A stretch of 64,000 bases of DNA from Lawsonibacter sp900766145 (GCF_030372275.1 NZ_JAUDDJ010000014.1), one strand, 5' to 3'. Shown: positions 49,174-58,119, counted from the stretch's first letter. The notes: generated by a model from the sequence alone, not told the origin. Made by a program: numbers and translations.

Positions 49174-50073
49174 CTATGGCAGCCGTTTGGAAGCCACAAT
49201 GCGTGGATTTACATGTACCATGCAGTGCTTCACCATGGGAAACTGGCGCTCCATGGCATGATGTACCTGGGCCGACACCTCGTGGGCTGCGGCCAGCGGC
49301 GCCTGTGCATCTGCGGCGATTTCCACCTCCACATAGATGCGATTGCCAAACAAGCGGGTCTGGAGCCGATCCACCCCCAGCACCCCCGGCTGGGCCAGAG
49401 CGGTCTGCCGCATCTTCTCCTCCACCTCCTCCGGGCAGGCGGTATCCAGCATTTTTGTAGCCGCGTCCCGAAAAATATCCCAGGCCGCTTTCAAAATAAA
49501 CAGGCAGATCACCACACTGGCTGCCGGGTCCAGCGCCGGGACCCCCAGCCGTGCTCCGCAGATCCCTACAAAGCTGCCCACAGAGGACAGGGCATCAGAG
49601 CGGTGGTGCCACGCATCCGCCATCAGAGACGGAGAGTTCAGCTTCTTGGCTGCGGCTCTGGTGTACCAGTACATGGCCTCCTTGGACACAATGGAGAGGA
49701 CTGCTGCGGCCAGAGCCACCCGTCCCGGGACAGGCAGAGACTCTGCACCCCCCAGAATGTTTTCTACCCCGGTCCATCCGATTCCCAAACCGGTCACCGC
49801 CAGCATGGAGGCCAGCAGAATGGCCGCCATACATTCAAACCGTTCATGACCAAAGGGGTGATCCCGGTCTGCCTCCTTCCCTGCCAGTTTGACACCAGCA
49901 ATCACCACAAAGGTACTCAGCACGTCGGATGCGGAATGAACCGCATCCGACACCATTGCCCCGGAATGGGCCACGATTCCCGCTGCTAGCTTTAAAATGG
50001 TCAGCACCACATTGCCAACTATGGTGACCACCGAGACCTGTATCGCTCTGCCTTCTCCGCTTATTCTATCCAT
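49174..50073 (-). CDS. Cation diffusion facilitator (CDF) metal exporter
   Basis: A 299-aa six-helix antiporter. TM2 has SGAMVSDAVHSASDVLST and TM5 has SLMADAWHHRSDALSS, which supply the Asp/His metal site (HxxxD and DxxxD). The region between TM4 and TM5 (AAAKKLNSPS) is short. A cytosolic ferredoxin-like dimerisation domain occupies the last 85 residues. A NiCo riboswitch upstream indicates Ni2+/Co2+ export, although homologues also move Zn2+, Fe2+ or Mn2+. ATG 50073 follows TGGAGGT. Confidence 0.93.
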   Translation of the reverse strand: MDRISGEGRAIQVSVVTIVGNVVLTILKLAAGIVAHSGAMVSDAVHSASDVLSTFVVIAGVKLAGKEADRDHPFGHERFECMAAILLASMLAVTGLGIGWTGVENILGGAESLPVPGRVALAAAVLSIVSKEAMYWYTRAAAKKLNSPSLMADAWHHRSDALSSVGSFVGICGARLGVPALDPAASVVICLFILKAAWDIFRDAATKMLDTACPEEVEEKMRQTALAQPGVLGVDRLQTRLFGNRIYVEVEIAADAQAPLAAAHEVSAQVHHAMERQFPMVKHCMVHVNPRIVASKRLP

Positions 50074-50146
50074 ACTGCTACCTCCATTTGGAACGATGGC
50101 TTCCATCTCTTCTGCCTGTTCCAAGAGGCACAGAAAGGCACCCATG

Positions 50147-50230
50147 GAACATGCTATCTGTCCCACAGATGCCTTTCTGTTCATCTGCTGCCGCCACGGC
50201 GGCCCGGCTCCTTTACGGCCTGTTCAGTTC
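50147..50230 (-). promoter_or_regulatory. NiCo riboswitch upstream of the CDF exporter
   Basis: Minus-strand landmarks match the Ni2+/Co2+ aptamer: GAACTGAACAGGC at the 5' edge, an AGCCGGGC..GCGGCA arm, CAGATGA..CATCTGTGGGACAG, and a closing GTTC partner. Downstream TGCCTTTCTG (50131-50140) can pair with CAGAAAGGCA inside the aptamer (50170-50179), an alternative fold that could form the expression platform. The class is assigned from memory of the consensus. The rest of the 50074-50417 gap contains only a GGGGCGCGCGCCCC palindrome. Confidence 0.75.
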
Positions 50231-50417
50231 GGGGCGCGCGCCCCAAAATGTTCTCGCCCTCAGCCTATGCCGCTTCTCTCCTCTTTGCCACGGTGTCTTT
50301 ATCAAAAAGTTCACACTTTCTGTCTGGCACGGTCCCGGTCCTATGTGCTAAAATAAGATTGTATCATATCGTCCATCCCCCCATTACTCTCTTACCAAAG
50401 AACAGAAAGGCAGCCCT

Positions 50418-51230
50418 ATGGACAACAAGTTCGGCTCTTTTATTGATTCCAAGCGCCGCGCTCCCCGCAGCTGGGCACTGCGCTCTCTGGTATTGCTGCT
50501 CGGCTTTGGCTGTGCGGCCTTTCTTCTGCTGGGCAGCTATGCCCACCCCTGCATTCTTCCCCGCACCAATCAACTTTCAAAGACCGTCCTGCACACCTCC
50601 ATCTCTCGGACCTCCTCCCACTGGCAGGCTCCGAAAGATACCAATGTGTGGAATTTAGTCCTGGTCAACCCCTGGAATCCCCTGCCGGAGGACCACTCTA
50701 TCTCCCTGAAGCAGGTAGGTTCCGGCCAAGCGGTCGACCAGCGGTGCGCGCAGGCCCTTCAGGCCATGATGGACGACTGCCGGGCTGCCAACCTGTCTCC
50801 CCTCATCTGTTCTTCCTACCGCACCCAGGAGACCCAGCAGAGCCTGTATGACGCCCAGGTCAATGATTTTCTTTCCCAGGGCTACTCCCGCGATGAAGCC
50901 GAGTCCATGGCTGCCACGATCGTGGCTCTGCCCGGCACCAGCGAACACCAGCTGGGGCTGGCGGTGGACATTGTGGATCAGAACTATCAGATCCTGGAGA
51001 GTTCTCAGGAGGACACCCCGGTCCAGCGCTGGCTGATGGAGCACTGTTGGGAATACGGCTTTATTCTCCGCTACCCCGAAGAGAAAAGCGATTTGACCGG
51101 TATCATTTATGAGCCCTGGCACTACCGCTATGTAGGTGTGGAAGCCGCAAAGGTGATTACCCAGGCAGGAATCTGTCTGGAGGAATATGTGGGAGCCACT
51201 GCAAAGGCAGTTCCTGACTCCCTCTCTTAA
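50418..51230 (+). CDS. D-alanyl-D-alanine carboxypeptidase, VanY/DdcY-like (M15B)
   Basis: A 270-aa membrane-anchored zinc peptidase that trims the terminal D-Ala of peptidoglycan stems. Anchor helix at residues 22-42. Catalytic region: ICSSYRTQETQQ, GTSEHQLGLAVDIVD (SxHxxGxAxD with the first His and Asp zinc ligands, about residue 176), and EPWHYRYVG (catalytic Glu and second His, about residue 234). Monocistronic; no vanHAX-type genes are nearby, so it is probably a housekeeping carboxypeptidase rather than a resistance gene. Confidence 0.94.
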   Translation: MDNKFGSFIDSKRRAPRSWALRSLVLLLGFGCAAFLLLGSYAHPCILPRTNQLSKTVLHTSISRTSSHWQAPKDTNVWNLVLVNPWNPLPEDHSISLKQVGSGQAVDQRCAQALQAMMDDCRAANLSPLICSSYRTQETQQSLYDAQVNDFLSQGYSRDEAESMAATIVALPGTSEHQLGLAVDIVDQNYQILESSQEDTPVQRWLMEHCWEYGFILRYPEEKSDLTGIIYEPWHYRYVGVEAAKVITQAGICLEEYVGATAKAVPDSLS

Positions 51231-51236
51231 AATTTC

Positions 51237-51274
51237 AGCAGCCTGTCTCCGTTCTGGAGACAGGCTGCTGTTTA
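51237..51274 (+). terminator. Terminator after the carboxypeptidase
   Basis: AGCAGCCTGTCTCC-GTTCT-GGAGACAGGCTGCT, followed by GTTTATTG. Confidence 0.9.
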
Positions 51275-51305
51275 TTGTTCCAACAAATTTCAATTTTAAA
51301 AAAGA

Positions 51306-51338
51306 AAAAGTCCCAAAATCTTTCGACTTCAGGACTTT
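51306..51338 (-). terminator. Terminator of the interrupted tRNA-Ala gene
   Basis: On the minus strand, AAAGTCCTGAAG..., closing with GGGACTTTTTC, directly after the tRNA CCA. Confidence 0.6.
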
Positions 51339-51399
<61 letters not shown>

Positions 51400-51561
51400 G
51401 CCATCAGGTATGCACCCTCTGATAGTTTCGGATAGCGCTTGGTCACACCACTTTAAAAGGTCTGCTGTGATTCACAGCATAACATATGGGGATTTAAGTT
51501 GTCAACTGGCCATATCCATGCGATATGTATCCCCTGCCGCTGATGCAGCAAGGGTGAGAGC

Positions 51562-53190
51562 TTATTGCGCTATGGGGAGTTCATAATCTTCACAGTCATC
51601 GACGCTGTCAATGCCATTCAGGAACTGCTCCACATTAATGTTGAATTCAATCTTGACCTTGTAGTCCTGGCAGACCGAGACCTTTTTGATGATGTAGCCA
51701 CAGATCATTTTCTTGACCTCCATCGGGCTTTCATCAAAGATCTTGGACCAGGACACGATCCGATTGAACTCGGCCTTCATTTCCTCAATTTTAGAGTTTC
51801 CGTCGTTCAGTTCAGCAGTCAGTTTTGTGATACGTTCACTGGTGTCCAATACTTTCTGGCGGGTATCCTCCAGCATCTCAGACAGCACATCCTGCGGCAG
51901 GGCGCTTTTCCCTTGGATCGCCTTCAGCACCTCGGCCTTGAGGGATTCATATTCTTTATTAGCCTTGGTGTTTTCATTTCTGGCCCGCTGCAGCTCAGAG
52001 CGTATCATGGCCATCTGTTTTTGAACCGCACTTCCCGCAATCATCTCGGTTGATGCACCCTGCATTTTATCGAAAACCTGATGGAGCACCTCAGCAACAA
52101 TTCCATCCAGTATGTGCATCGTGTAACCAGTCTGTCCGGAACATTCCTGACGGCGCCTGGTCTTGTTGTAACACACATAACGAATGCGTTTTTTATGAAC
52201 CGGCGTCCCATCCGCAAGGCGGACGGTTGTCCCGTTGGTGGTCAGCACCAACCGGCCTCCGCAGTGGCCGCAGAAAACATTTCCGGAAAGCAGTGACTGG
52301 CCCGTGGTGTTCAGCGGCACTGTGCGATGCTCTTTTCTCTCGTTGGAGCGCTCCAGCATCAGCTTCTGTGCCAGATCAAAATGGTCCGGGGCGATGATTT
52401 GAAGGGCTTCAAAGGGTCCGGCATAGGTTTCTCCGCTCCGCAGGATGCCTTTGTAAAGTGGATTGTGCAGGATTCCGCCCACACTGGCGTCATGCCAATT
52501 TTGCCCCTTCCGATTCTTGATACCGTGGTCGTTGAGGAAGTTAGCAAGGCGCCATCTACCGTAGCCAGATGAAACACAGAGATCAAACATCATCCTGACA
52601 ACTCTGGCCTCATCTTCGTCGATGACCAGCATATAAACCTCATGCTTGCGCTTGTTGAAGATACCGCTCTTTTCCAGCCGATACCCGTATGGCGCGTTTC
52701 CTCCACGGAACCGCCCATCCTCTACCATCTGGCCAAGAGCCGTCTTGGTACGCATGGAGGTCTTCTGGCTTTCACCGTCAGCCTGCCAGAAACGGATGTA
52801 GTTGGTCAGGCGATCCGTATGGGACTCAAACCGCTGTTCCCCTTCCTTCACGCTCCAGACACGGATGCCTTTCTTTGCGAACCACTCCACCACGAAGGGG
52901 GTCTCATCAGACTTGCGTCCCAGACGGTCGAACATGAATACCAGCAGGATGTCAAACTTGCCCTGCTCCGCATACTTCTTGATGAGCTGCAACTTGTCCC
53001 GGTCATCGGCGCTGACCTTGTAGCCTGACACGCCGGTTTCCTGCTCCTCGCCCACGATGATCCAGCCCATTTTTGCGGCGAACTCATGGCAGGCTTTCCT
53101 CTGCATGGGGATGTCTGCCTGGTTGTTCTCATCGTGGTCGACCTGTTTATTGGTGGAAACTCTGTATAAACAATAAACTCTTTCAGCCAT
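51562..53190 (-). CDS. Large serine recombinase (integrase/excisionase of the second element)
   Basis: A 542-aa site-specific recombinase. The resolvase domain has the nucleophile in YCLYRVSTNKQ (Ser about residue 12) and the helper arginines in FDRLGRKSDE. A recombinase DNA-binding domain follows (NAPYGYRLEK..., about residues 170-270). A zinc ribbon has CGHCGG then C...C near residues 305-350, and a coiled coil spans residues 395-480. The gene is the terminal gene of the element, 160 bp from the split tRNA-Ala, as expected for an enzyme acting on nearby att sites. Confidence 0.95.
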   Translation of the reverse strand: MAERVYCLYRVSTNKQVDHDENNQADIPMQRKACHEFAAKMGWIIVGEEQETGVSGYKVSADDRDKLQLIKKYAEQGKFDILLVFMFDRLGRKSDETPFVVEWFAKKGIRVWSVKEGEQRFESHTDRLTNYIRFWQADGESQKTSMRTKTALGQMVEDGRFRGGNAPYGYRLEKSGIFNKRKHEVYMLVIDEDEARVVRMMFDLCVSSGYGRWRLANFLNDHGIKNRKGQNWHDASVGGILHNPLYKGILRSGETYAGPFEALQIIAPDHFDLAQKLMLERSNERKEHRTVPLNTTGQSLLSGNVFCGHCGGRLVLTTNGTTVRLADGTPVHKKRIRYVCYNKTRRRQECSGQTGYTMHILDGIVAEVLHQVFDKMQGASTEMIAGSAVQKQMAMIRSELQRARNENTKANKEYESLKAEVLKAIQGKSALPQDVLSEMLEDTRQKVLDTSERITKLTAELNDGNSKIEEMKAEFNRIVSWSKIFDESPMEVKKMICGYIIKKVSVCQDYKVKIEFNINVEQFLNGIDSVDDCEDYELPIAQ

Positions 53191-53215
53191 TTTGGTATCC
53201 GTCCTCTCATTATTT

Positions 53216-53297
53216 TAGTGTGAGAGGGCGAACACCCAATTCACCATATTCGATTATCAAGGTTCCCGGCTTTCGCCATACCCATTATCTCACACTA
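53216..53297. repeat. Perfect 10-bp inverted repeat upstream of the recombinase
   Basis: TAGTGTGAGA (53216-53225) and TCTCACACTA (53288-53297), 62 bp apart, flank the recombinase promoter region. They could be an operator or recombinase-related site. Confidence 0.5.
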
Positions 53298-53378
53298 CGG
53301 CCAGAATAGCCAGGGAAATTGATAATCCTCGGGAAATAATCTTTTCTATTTATGGGGGCCGCCAAACTGCTTTCCTAT

Positions 53379-53537
53379 CTATTTTGTGGACATTGAATAG
53401 GCTCCCAAGAGCGCCTGCTTTACAAAAGCGGCAACTTCAGGGTTCGCCTTGTCCGCAAAGCAAAGGGTTACTTTATAGCCTTGCACAGTGATGTGCATTT
53501 CGGATGCTGCTTTACCGATTCTAAGGACTTCGTTCAT
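53379..53537 (-). CDS. Small (52-aa) protein of unknown function
   Basis: MNEVLRIGKAASEMHITVQG... is a short protein with an alternating beta pattern followed by a helix (ANPEVAAFVKQALLGAYS). ATG 53537 is preceded by AGGAGG at ideal spacing, so it is probably translated. It stands between the recombinase and a resolvase-like remnant. Function unknown; size and place are compatible with an excision or regulatory factor. Confidence 0.65.
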   Translation of the reverse strand: MNEVLRIGKAASEMHITVQGYKVTLCFADKANPEVAAFVKQALLGAYSMSTK

Positions 53538-53595
53538 ATCGTTGCCTCCTAAAAATACCCGCCAGCGGCCTTGGACAGCCTTGGCGGGCATGTAG

Positions 53596-54042
53596 TCACA
53601 TACATTGTGTTTCAATCGCAGGGGACTCTAAAGTTTCTTCCCTCTGTCCCCGCCCGTAGTAGATAATGGCCTGTTTGACATCGGGGGTATCATTTTCTGC
53701 CGCTGCCAAAGGCTGGTCTAAGGTCCCTATCTCCCGCATCTCCTGATCTTCCAGCGAAAAGACAAGGAGCCGCGGGAGTCTTCTTTCATCACATGGTGCT
53801 ATTTGCTCAAAACTTTTGACCAGCAGCAAATCAAAGCGCCCCAGAGAGGCATCCCGCAGAAGCGCCTCATAGACTGGAGCTGAGGAGTCTGATACCAAAT
53901 TCTCCACAATGTGATAGCTGTGTTCTGGAATGATCCCTTCCTTCTGGAGAAAATCATCCAGCAGATCTTGCGCATCCTTCATCGTTCCTTGTGCTAAGTC
54001 CTTTTCCAGACTGTGAAGCGTTGCAATCCTCATATTTTTCAT
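53596..54042 (-). CDS. Resolvase-fold protein lacking the catalytic serine
   Basis: A protein of about 148 aa. The central FDLLLVKSFEQIAPCDERRLPRLL has the shape of the resolvase catalytic-domain segment FDxxLVKSxDRxSRDxxRLxxLL, and the upstream ALLRDASLGR matches the preceding helix. The amino terminus, MRIATLHSLEKDLAQG, replaces the usual YxRVSTxxQ, so the Ser nucleophile is missing. It is probably a non-catalytic partner or a decayed recombinase. ATG 54042 with AGGTGG is preferred over GTG 54057. Confidence 0.6.
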   Translation of the reverse strand: MKNMRIATLHSLEKDLAQGTMKDAQDLLDDFLQKEGIIPEHSYHIVENLVSDSSAPVYEALLRDASLGRFDLLLVKSFEQIAPCDERRLPRLLVFSLEDQEMREIGTLDQPLAAAENDTPDVKQAIIYYGRGQREETLESPAIETQCM

Positions 54043-54082
54043 ATCCACCTGAGCCACCTCGGTTCATTCAAAAATTTACAAA

Positions 54083-54113
54083 ACACCGGCTGATTATTCA
54101 GATCAGCCGGTGC
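54083..54113 (-). terminator. Terminator after the ATPase-nuclease gene
   Basis: On the minus strand, CACCGGCTGAT-CTGAAT-AATCAGCCGGTG followed by TTTTG. Confidence 0.85.
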
Positions 54114-54156
54114 TTTCTTACTCTGCAATATGTTGCTCTTTCGTCTTGATTCTCCC

Positions 54157-56025
54157 TTACATGACAGGCTCGATTGGCTGGATATCAGGCTCCTGCGTAT
54201 AAGTCATATCCAGCTCAGGCAGGGATTTCAGATAATCCTCTACATTCCAATACGTGACTCCGTTTTCCAGCTGTGTGCCCTCACCGCGGTAGAGAACGAA
54301 TCGTCCCTGTATCGAACCGAACCGCCGCTCCGTCTGGCGGCACTTTTCTTCATCCACCAGATGCCGATACTGCTCCGGCGCCTGTCTCCCACTGTGCTTG
54401 ATCTCGAATATCTCGCAGCTGTTCTCCTTCTCGTCATAGATCACCATGTCAAACTCGCCAGCCGCAAACTGCAGTTTGAACACACGATGGTGTTTATCGG
54501 CGGCCTTCATAGTTTCCAACAGGACGATATCTTCCATCATCCGGCCACGGACTTCTTCCAGAATTCTTTCGGTGACCTGCGTCTTCTCCCACTCGCTGTG
54601 GGATGCAAAGGTTTCATCCTTCATCAGCACATGGACAAGGGCCTGTGCCTGGCAGTACCGCATCCCCGGCTGGGTGAACAGGATGTGTTCCACAGGTTTT
54701 GTGTCCGGATCGGCTGTCTCAATGGGGCAGTCCACGATCAGCTCCAGCGCAGTCAGATATTCCTTGATCTCGTTGATATGGGCCTGCGTAATGCCGATGG
54801 ACTGCTCCTCCCGGTTGCGGATGTCCAGCAGCTCCATCAGCCGGCGGGTGACCGCCTCAGCATCAATGGTATCCAGCACATCCGTGCGCTTTTGGAGATC
54901 ACGCTCTTTCCGCAGGTTTGCGGCAGTGAGCCGCAGATCGTGGGAGGTGAAATCCTCCGTCAGTACCGAGATCAGGAAACGGTGGTTCATATCCTCGATG
55001 ATCCGATTGATGGCGCTGGTCAGCTCCCCGGCCTCGTATAAGGAATACAGGTGTCGGAAATGCCCGCCAGCCTCATAGCAGGCCAGGGAGTGCTGAATGT
55101 TCTTGCAGATCGCCGTGTCGATGTACCGCCGCGTGGACTCGTCATCCCGGAAGGATGCGTCCTGGGCATTAGCATCTGCGTCATCAAAGGCCGTCTCACC
55201 GGCCCGCAGGGTTCCACCATAGCGGATATACTCATCGATGCTGTCGATCCCCAGCAACCGGCTGTACTCCCGGTAGGGGATGAAGGTGGTGTGGATGGGC
55301 TTGGCCCGGTCGTATAGCTCTTGATCCATGGCCAGCCAGAATCCGAGGGAGTCTGTTCCGGACAGCACGACCTTCATCCCCATGGCAGCAAAGACATCGG
55401 AGAAAAGAGCGGCGGAGTCGATGAAGTCCTTCATCAGCGTGACCTCATCAATGAACACATATTGGAATCCCGCATCAAATAGTTTCTTCAGATCCCGATT
55501 CACCATAGCCATGGTATCGGTTCTGCGGGCCTTGAGATAGGCGGACCGCGCCAGATCTTCCTTGGTCATCCGTCCGATGGCTTGGCGAAGCATGGTGGTT
55601 TTTCCTGTCCGGCGCAGGCCAAAGATCAGGCAGACACGGTCGCGCTCCGGACTGTACAGGTAATCCTCCAGCTGGGTAAAGCAGTCCCGGCGGCCCCAGT
55701 TCTCCACGCCCTGCGACATGGCAGTCAGACCCTTGCCAATGATCACACTGGTTTCAAATTCCAACTTCGGCTGCCGCTGTTTTGGCATTCCAGCCTGCAG
55801 TTTCTTCAGTTCTGCCTGCAGGGATTTCCTCTGTTCGATCTGCTCTTGGAGGGGTTCCATCTCTCCGTCCCGCAGGTATTTGCTGCGCTTTTTCCCATTC
55901 TCTGTCCACTGGTGGTAGTAGCGGGTCTTTCCGTTGATATTCTTCTTCGAGATATAACCAATGGGCAGCCCAGCAATCTGCCGCTCCAACTCCTGAATGG
56001 TTTCTAACCGCTTTTGCTCGTCCAT
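54157..56025 (-). CDS. AAA-type ATPase with carboxy-terminal PD-(D/E)XK-like nuclease region
   Basis: A 622-aa protein. Residues 1-75 form a coiled-coil/basic domain (GYISKKNINGKTRYYHQWTEN) common in Clostridial elements. The ATPase domain has Walker A FGLRRTGKTTMLRQ (about residue 136), Walker B YVFIDEVTLMKD and a sensor VVLSGTDS, like DUF4143-type archaeal ATPases. The carboxy terminus has EFDMVIYDEKEN then CEIFEIKHSG, the E-x-D...E-x-K arrangement of PD-(D/E)XK nucleases. Its promoter is wrapped in a palindrome. Defence, addiction or transposition-associated roles are all possible. Confidence 0.75.
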   Translation of the reverse strand: MDEQKRLETIQELERQIAGLPIGYISKKNINGKTRYYHQWTENGKKRSKYLRDGEMEPLQEQIEQRKSLQAELKKLQAGMPKQRQPKLEFETSVIIGKGLTAMSQGVENWGRRDCFTQLEDYLYSPERDRVCLIFGLRRTGKTTMLRQAIGRMTKEDLARSAYLKARRTDTMAMVNRDLKKLFDAGFQYVFIDEVTLMKDFIDSAALFSDVFAAMGMKVVLSGTDSLGFWLAMDQELYDRAKPIHTTFIPYREYSRLLGIDSIDEYIRYGGTLRAGETAFDDADANAQDASFRDDESTRRYIDTAICKNIQHSLACYEAGGHFRHLYSLYEAGELTSAINRIIEDMNHRFLISVLTEDFTSHDLRLTAANLRKERDLQKRTDVLDTIDAEAVTRRLMELLDIRNREEQSIGITQAHINEIKEYLTALELIVDCPIETADPDTKPVEHILFTQPGMRYCQAQALVHVLMKDETFASHSEWEKTQVTERILEEVRGRMMEDIVLLETMKAADKHHRVFKLQFAAGEFDMVIYDEKENSCEIFEIKHSGRQAPEQYRHLVDEEKCRQTERRFGSIQGRFVLYRGEGTQLENGVTYWNVEDYLKSLPELDMTYTQEPDIQPIEPVM

Positions 56026-56050
56026 GTCGCACCTCCGTTCTCTCTTGATG

Positions 56051-56095
56051 ATTATACCCCATTATAACCTCTTTATCAAGGGGTTACAATGGGGT
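56051..56095 (-). promoter_or_regulatory. Promoter of the ATPase-nuclease gene inside a palindrome
   Basis: On the minus strand, TTGTAA (56084-56089), 17-bp spacer, TATAAT (56061-56066). The inverted repeat AACCCCATTGTAACC / GGTTATAATGGGGT (56082-56095 with 56056-56069) covers both promoter boxes, suggesting repression by a dimeric protein. Confidence 0.7.
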
Positions 56096-56123
56096 TATTG
56101 TCGTTTATTGCAATGGATCGTTT

Positions 56124-56555
56124 TTATCCATCCTGAAAGATCCCGTGGAAACAGTCACTTCTAAGTTCCAGTACATCGTCCAGGGGGATCGTCGTGCCGT
56201 CAACAAGTCGCAGGGTTCTCTCAATGTCGTCAACCTTTTTCAGCTGCCCCGTAGTCGTGACATACTGACCGCCGTCCTTTTTCTTATCCGCGCGGAACCA
56301 GACAACGGAGATCTCCGGGTGTTCTGCAATCCTGTCAGCCAGGATTTGTTGCTTGAGATCCAGCATAGCCTTGGTGTCATCGTCCAGTTCGATCCGCCGG
56401 TCCGTCAGACGGGCCGTTTCCTGGATAGCGTCTCCGTGGCCGGTGAGGGCGGCGAAGGGGCTGAAAATGGAGGCCCGATCCGAGATGGGCATCCTGGAAT
56501 GCTTTGTCGAAGTGGGATGGGGCAGTTCGATGATGTCATCGTATGGTCCGCTCAT
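56124..56555 (-). CDS. YolD-like protein
   Basis: A 143-aa member of the YolD family: YDDIIELPHPTSTKHSRMPISDRASIFSPFAALTG in consecutive blocks, then ETARLTDRRIELDDDTKAMLD, all typical. YolD proteins are encoded beside UvrX/YqjW-type Y-family polymerases and are thought to act with them or restrain them. Here the start overlaps the polymerase stop by 4 bp, giving tight translational coupling. Confidence 0.9.
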   Translation of the reverse strand: MSGPYDDIIELPHPTSTKHSRMPISDRASIFSPFAALTGHGDAIQETARLTDRRIELDDDTKAMLDLKQQILADRIAEHPEISVVWFRADKKKDGGQYVTTTGQLKKVDDIERTLRLVDGTTIPLDDVLELRSDCFHGIFQDG

Positions 56556-58069
56556 GCGTGATGCCCCCCAATCGTCTCATTTCGCTCCCGGGCGGTGGCA
56601 CCCTCCTCCAGGTTCATGCCCTTCAGGATGGCGTTCTTGCCGTATTTCTTCTTGATGCCAAGCATGGCCTCCTGGATCTTCCGCTCCCTGGCGTGGGCGG
56701 CCTCGTCCGCCTGCTCCCGCCGTTCCTTGGCAGCATAGTCGGTGAACAGATCCAACTGCTCCGCCTCATCCTTGGGAGAGTCAGCCTCGGGGAGCAGCTT
56801 GTTGGCGCTGATGCTCAGCCGGCGGATCAGAAGGTTGGGGTTCACGATCCGGTCATAGAGGGCGGTCACCGCCCTCAGCAGATCACTGGCGGAGGAGGTG
56901 TAGTGGAAGTTCTCTGTCCCCACTGCGTGTTTGGGGATCTTTCTCCCATAGCGGTCCGTGGTTACCGGGCCGTGGTAGCTCTGACGGCGGCTTGGGTCAT
57001 CCAGGTTTTCCCGGTCATAGCCTACGGTGAGCACCAGTTGGTTGGTCACCAACCCCTTGTCCACCAGATCCAGTGCCAGGGCATCCGCCATCTCCCGAGC
57101 CACCAGTCTGGCCTTCTGGAAGTCATAGGGACACTGCAGGACCTGTCCGGAGACAATGCTTTTATTCTCTGGTTTATAGGCTTTTGCGTCGGCGATGGTG
57201 CAGGGCTCCCATCCCCAAGCGTGGTCAATGAGGATCTCCGCATTCACCCCGAACAGCTTATAGAGCAGCTCCTCGTTGTGGTAGTCACCGGCGTTTCCGA
57301 TGGAGCACCGGGCGATGTCTCCCATGGTATACATTCCGTGGGCTTCCAGTTTGTTTGCGTAACCTTTTCCCACCCGCCAGAAGTCGGTGAGGGGCCGATG
57401 GGTCCACAGCTGCCGCCGGTAGCTCATCTCGTCCAACTGGGCGATACGCACCCCGTACTCATCCGCCGGGACGTGCTTGGCCCCGATGTCCATGGCGACC
57501 TTGGCCAAATACAGGTTGGGGCCCATGCCCGCTGCGGCGGTAATGCCGGTGGTCTTCAGAATGTCCAAGATGATGGTTCGGGTCAGCTCCCGGGCGGTCA
57601 TCTTGTAGGTATCCAGGTAATTGGTGATGTCCATGAACACCTCGTCGATGGAGTAGGGAAAGATATCCTCCGGGGCCACATACTTCAGGTAGACGCTGTA
57701 GATCTTCGTGCTCCAGTCGATGTAGTGAGCCATCCGGGGTGGGGCCACGATATAGTCCAGAGCCAGTGAGGGATTTTGCCGGACCTCCGGATCGTGCCAA
57801 GAAGAACCTGTAAGCTGGTGGCCGGGGGCGTCCCATTTACGCTTGGCGTTCACCTCCGCCACCTGCTGAACCACCTCGAATAACCGGGCGCGGCCAGAAA
57901 TGCCATAGGCTTTCAAAGAGGGGGAAACGGCCAGGCAGATGGTTTTCTCGGTGCGTCGCTTATCCGCCACCACCAGGTTGGTGGTCATGGGGTCCAGGCT
58001 CCGCTCCACACACTCCACGGAAGCGTAAAACGATTTTAAATCGCAGCAAATATAGGTGTGATCTTTCAT
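56552..58069 (-). CDS. Y-family translesion DNA polymerase (UvrX/UmuC type)
   Basis: A 505-aa lesion-bypass polymerase. Palm motifs are YICCDLKSFYASVECVER (first catalytic Asp) and PYSIDEVFMDITNYL (SxDE catalytic pair, about residue 117). The helix-hairpin-helix thumb region is DFWRVGKGYANKLEAHGMYTMGDIARC. The little-finger domain occupies about residues 240-400. The carboxy terminus ends in a charged helix. Polymerase/YolD pairs are frequent cargo of Clostridial integrative elements and phages and raise mutation or damage tolerance. Confidence 0.93.
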   Translation of the reverse strand: MKDHTYICCDLKSFYASVECVERSLDPMTTNLVVADKRRTEKTICLAVSPSLKAYGISGRARLFEVVQQVAEVNAKRKWDAPGHQLTGSSWHDPEVRQNPSLALDYIVAPPRMAHYIDWSTKIYSVYLKYVAPEDIFPYSIDEVFMDITNYLDTYKMTARELTRTIILDILKTTGITAAAGMGPNLYLAKVAMDIGAKHVPADEYGVRIAQLDEMSYRRQLWTHRPLTDFWRVGKGYANKLEAHGMYTMGDIARCSIGNAGDYHNEELLYKLFGVNAEILIDHAWGWEPCTIADAKAYKPENKSIVSGQVLQCPYDFQKARLVAREMADALALDLVDKGLVTNQLVLTVGYDRENLDDPSRRQSYHGPVTTDRYGRKIPKHAVGTENFHYTSSASDLLRAVTALYDRIVNPNLLIRRLSISANKLLPEADSPKDEAEQLDLFTDYAAKERREQADEAAHARERKIQEAMLGIKKKYGKNAILKGMNLEEGATARERNETIGGHHA

Positions 58070-58119
58070 GGCGCTTTCCCTCCTCTCAGTTTTAATAGTA
58101 TCTCACAATCGCTGTCCCA

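Noticed and set aside
50234..50247. GGGGCGCGCGCCCC palindrome next to the NiCo riboswitch considered as an operator
   Set aside because: Simple GC self-complement within the leader; no second copy in the region.
50418..51230. Vancomycin-resistance vanY
   Set aside because: Motifs are M15B but no vanRS or vanHAX genes are nearby; a housekeeping carboxypeptidase is more likely.
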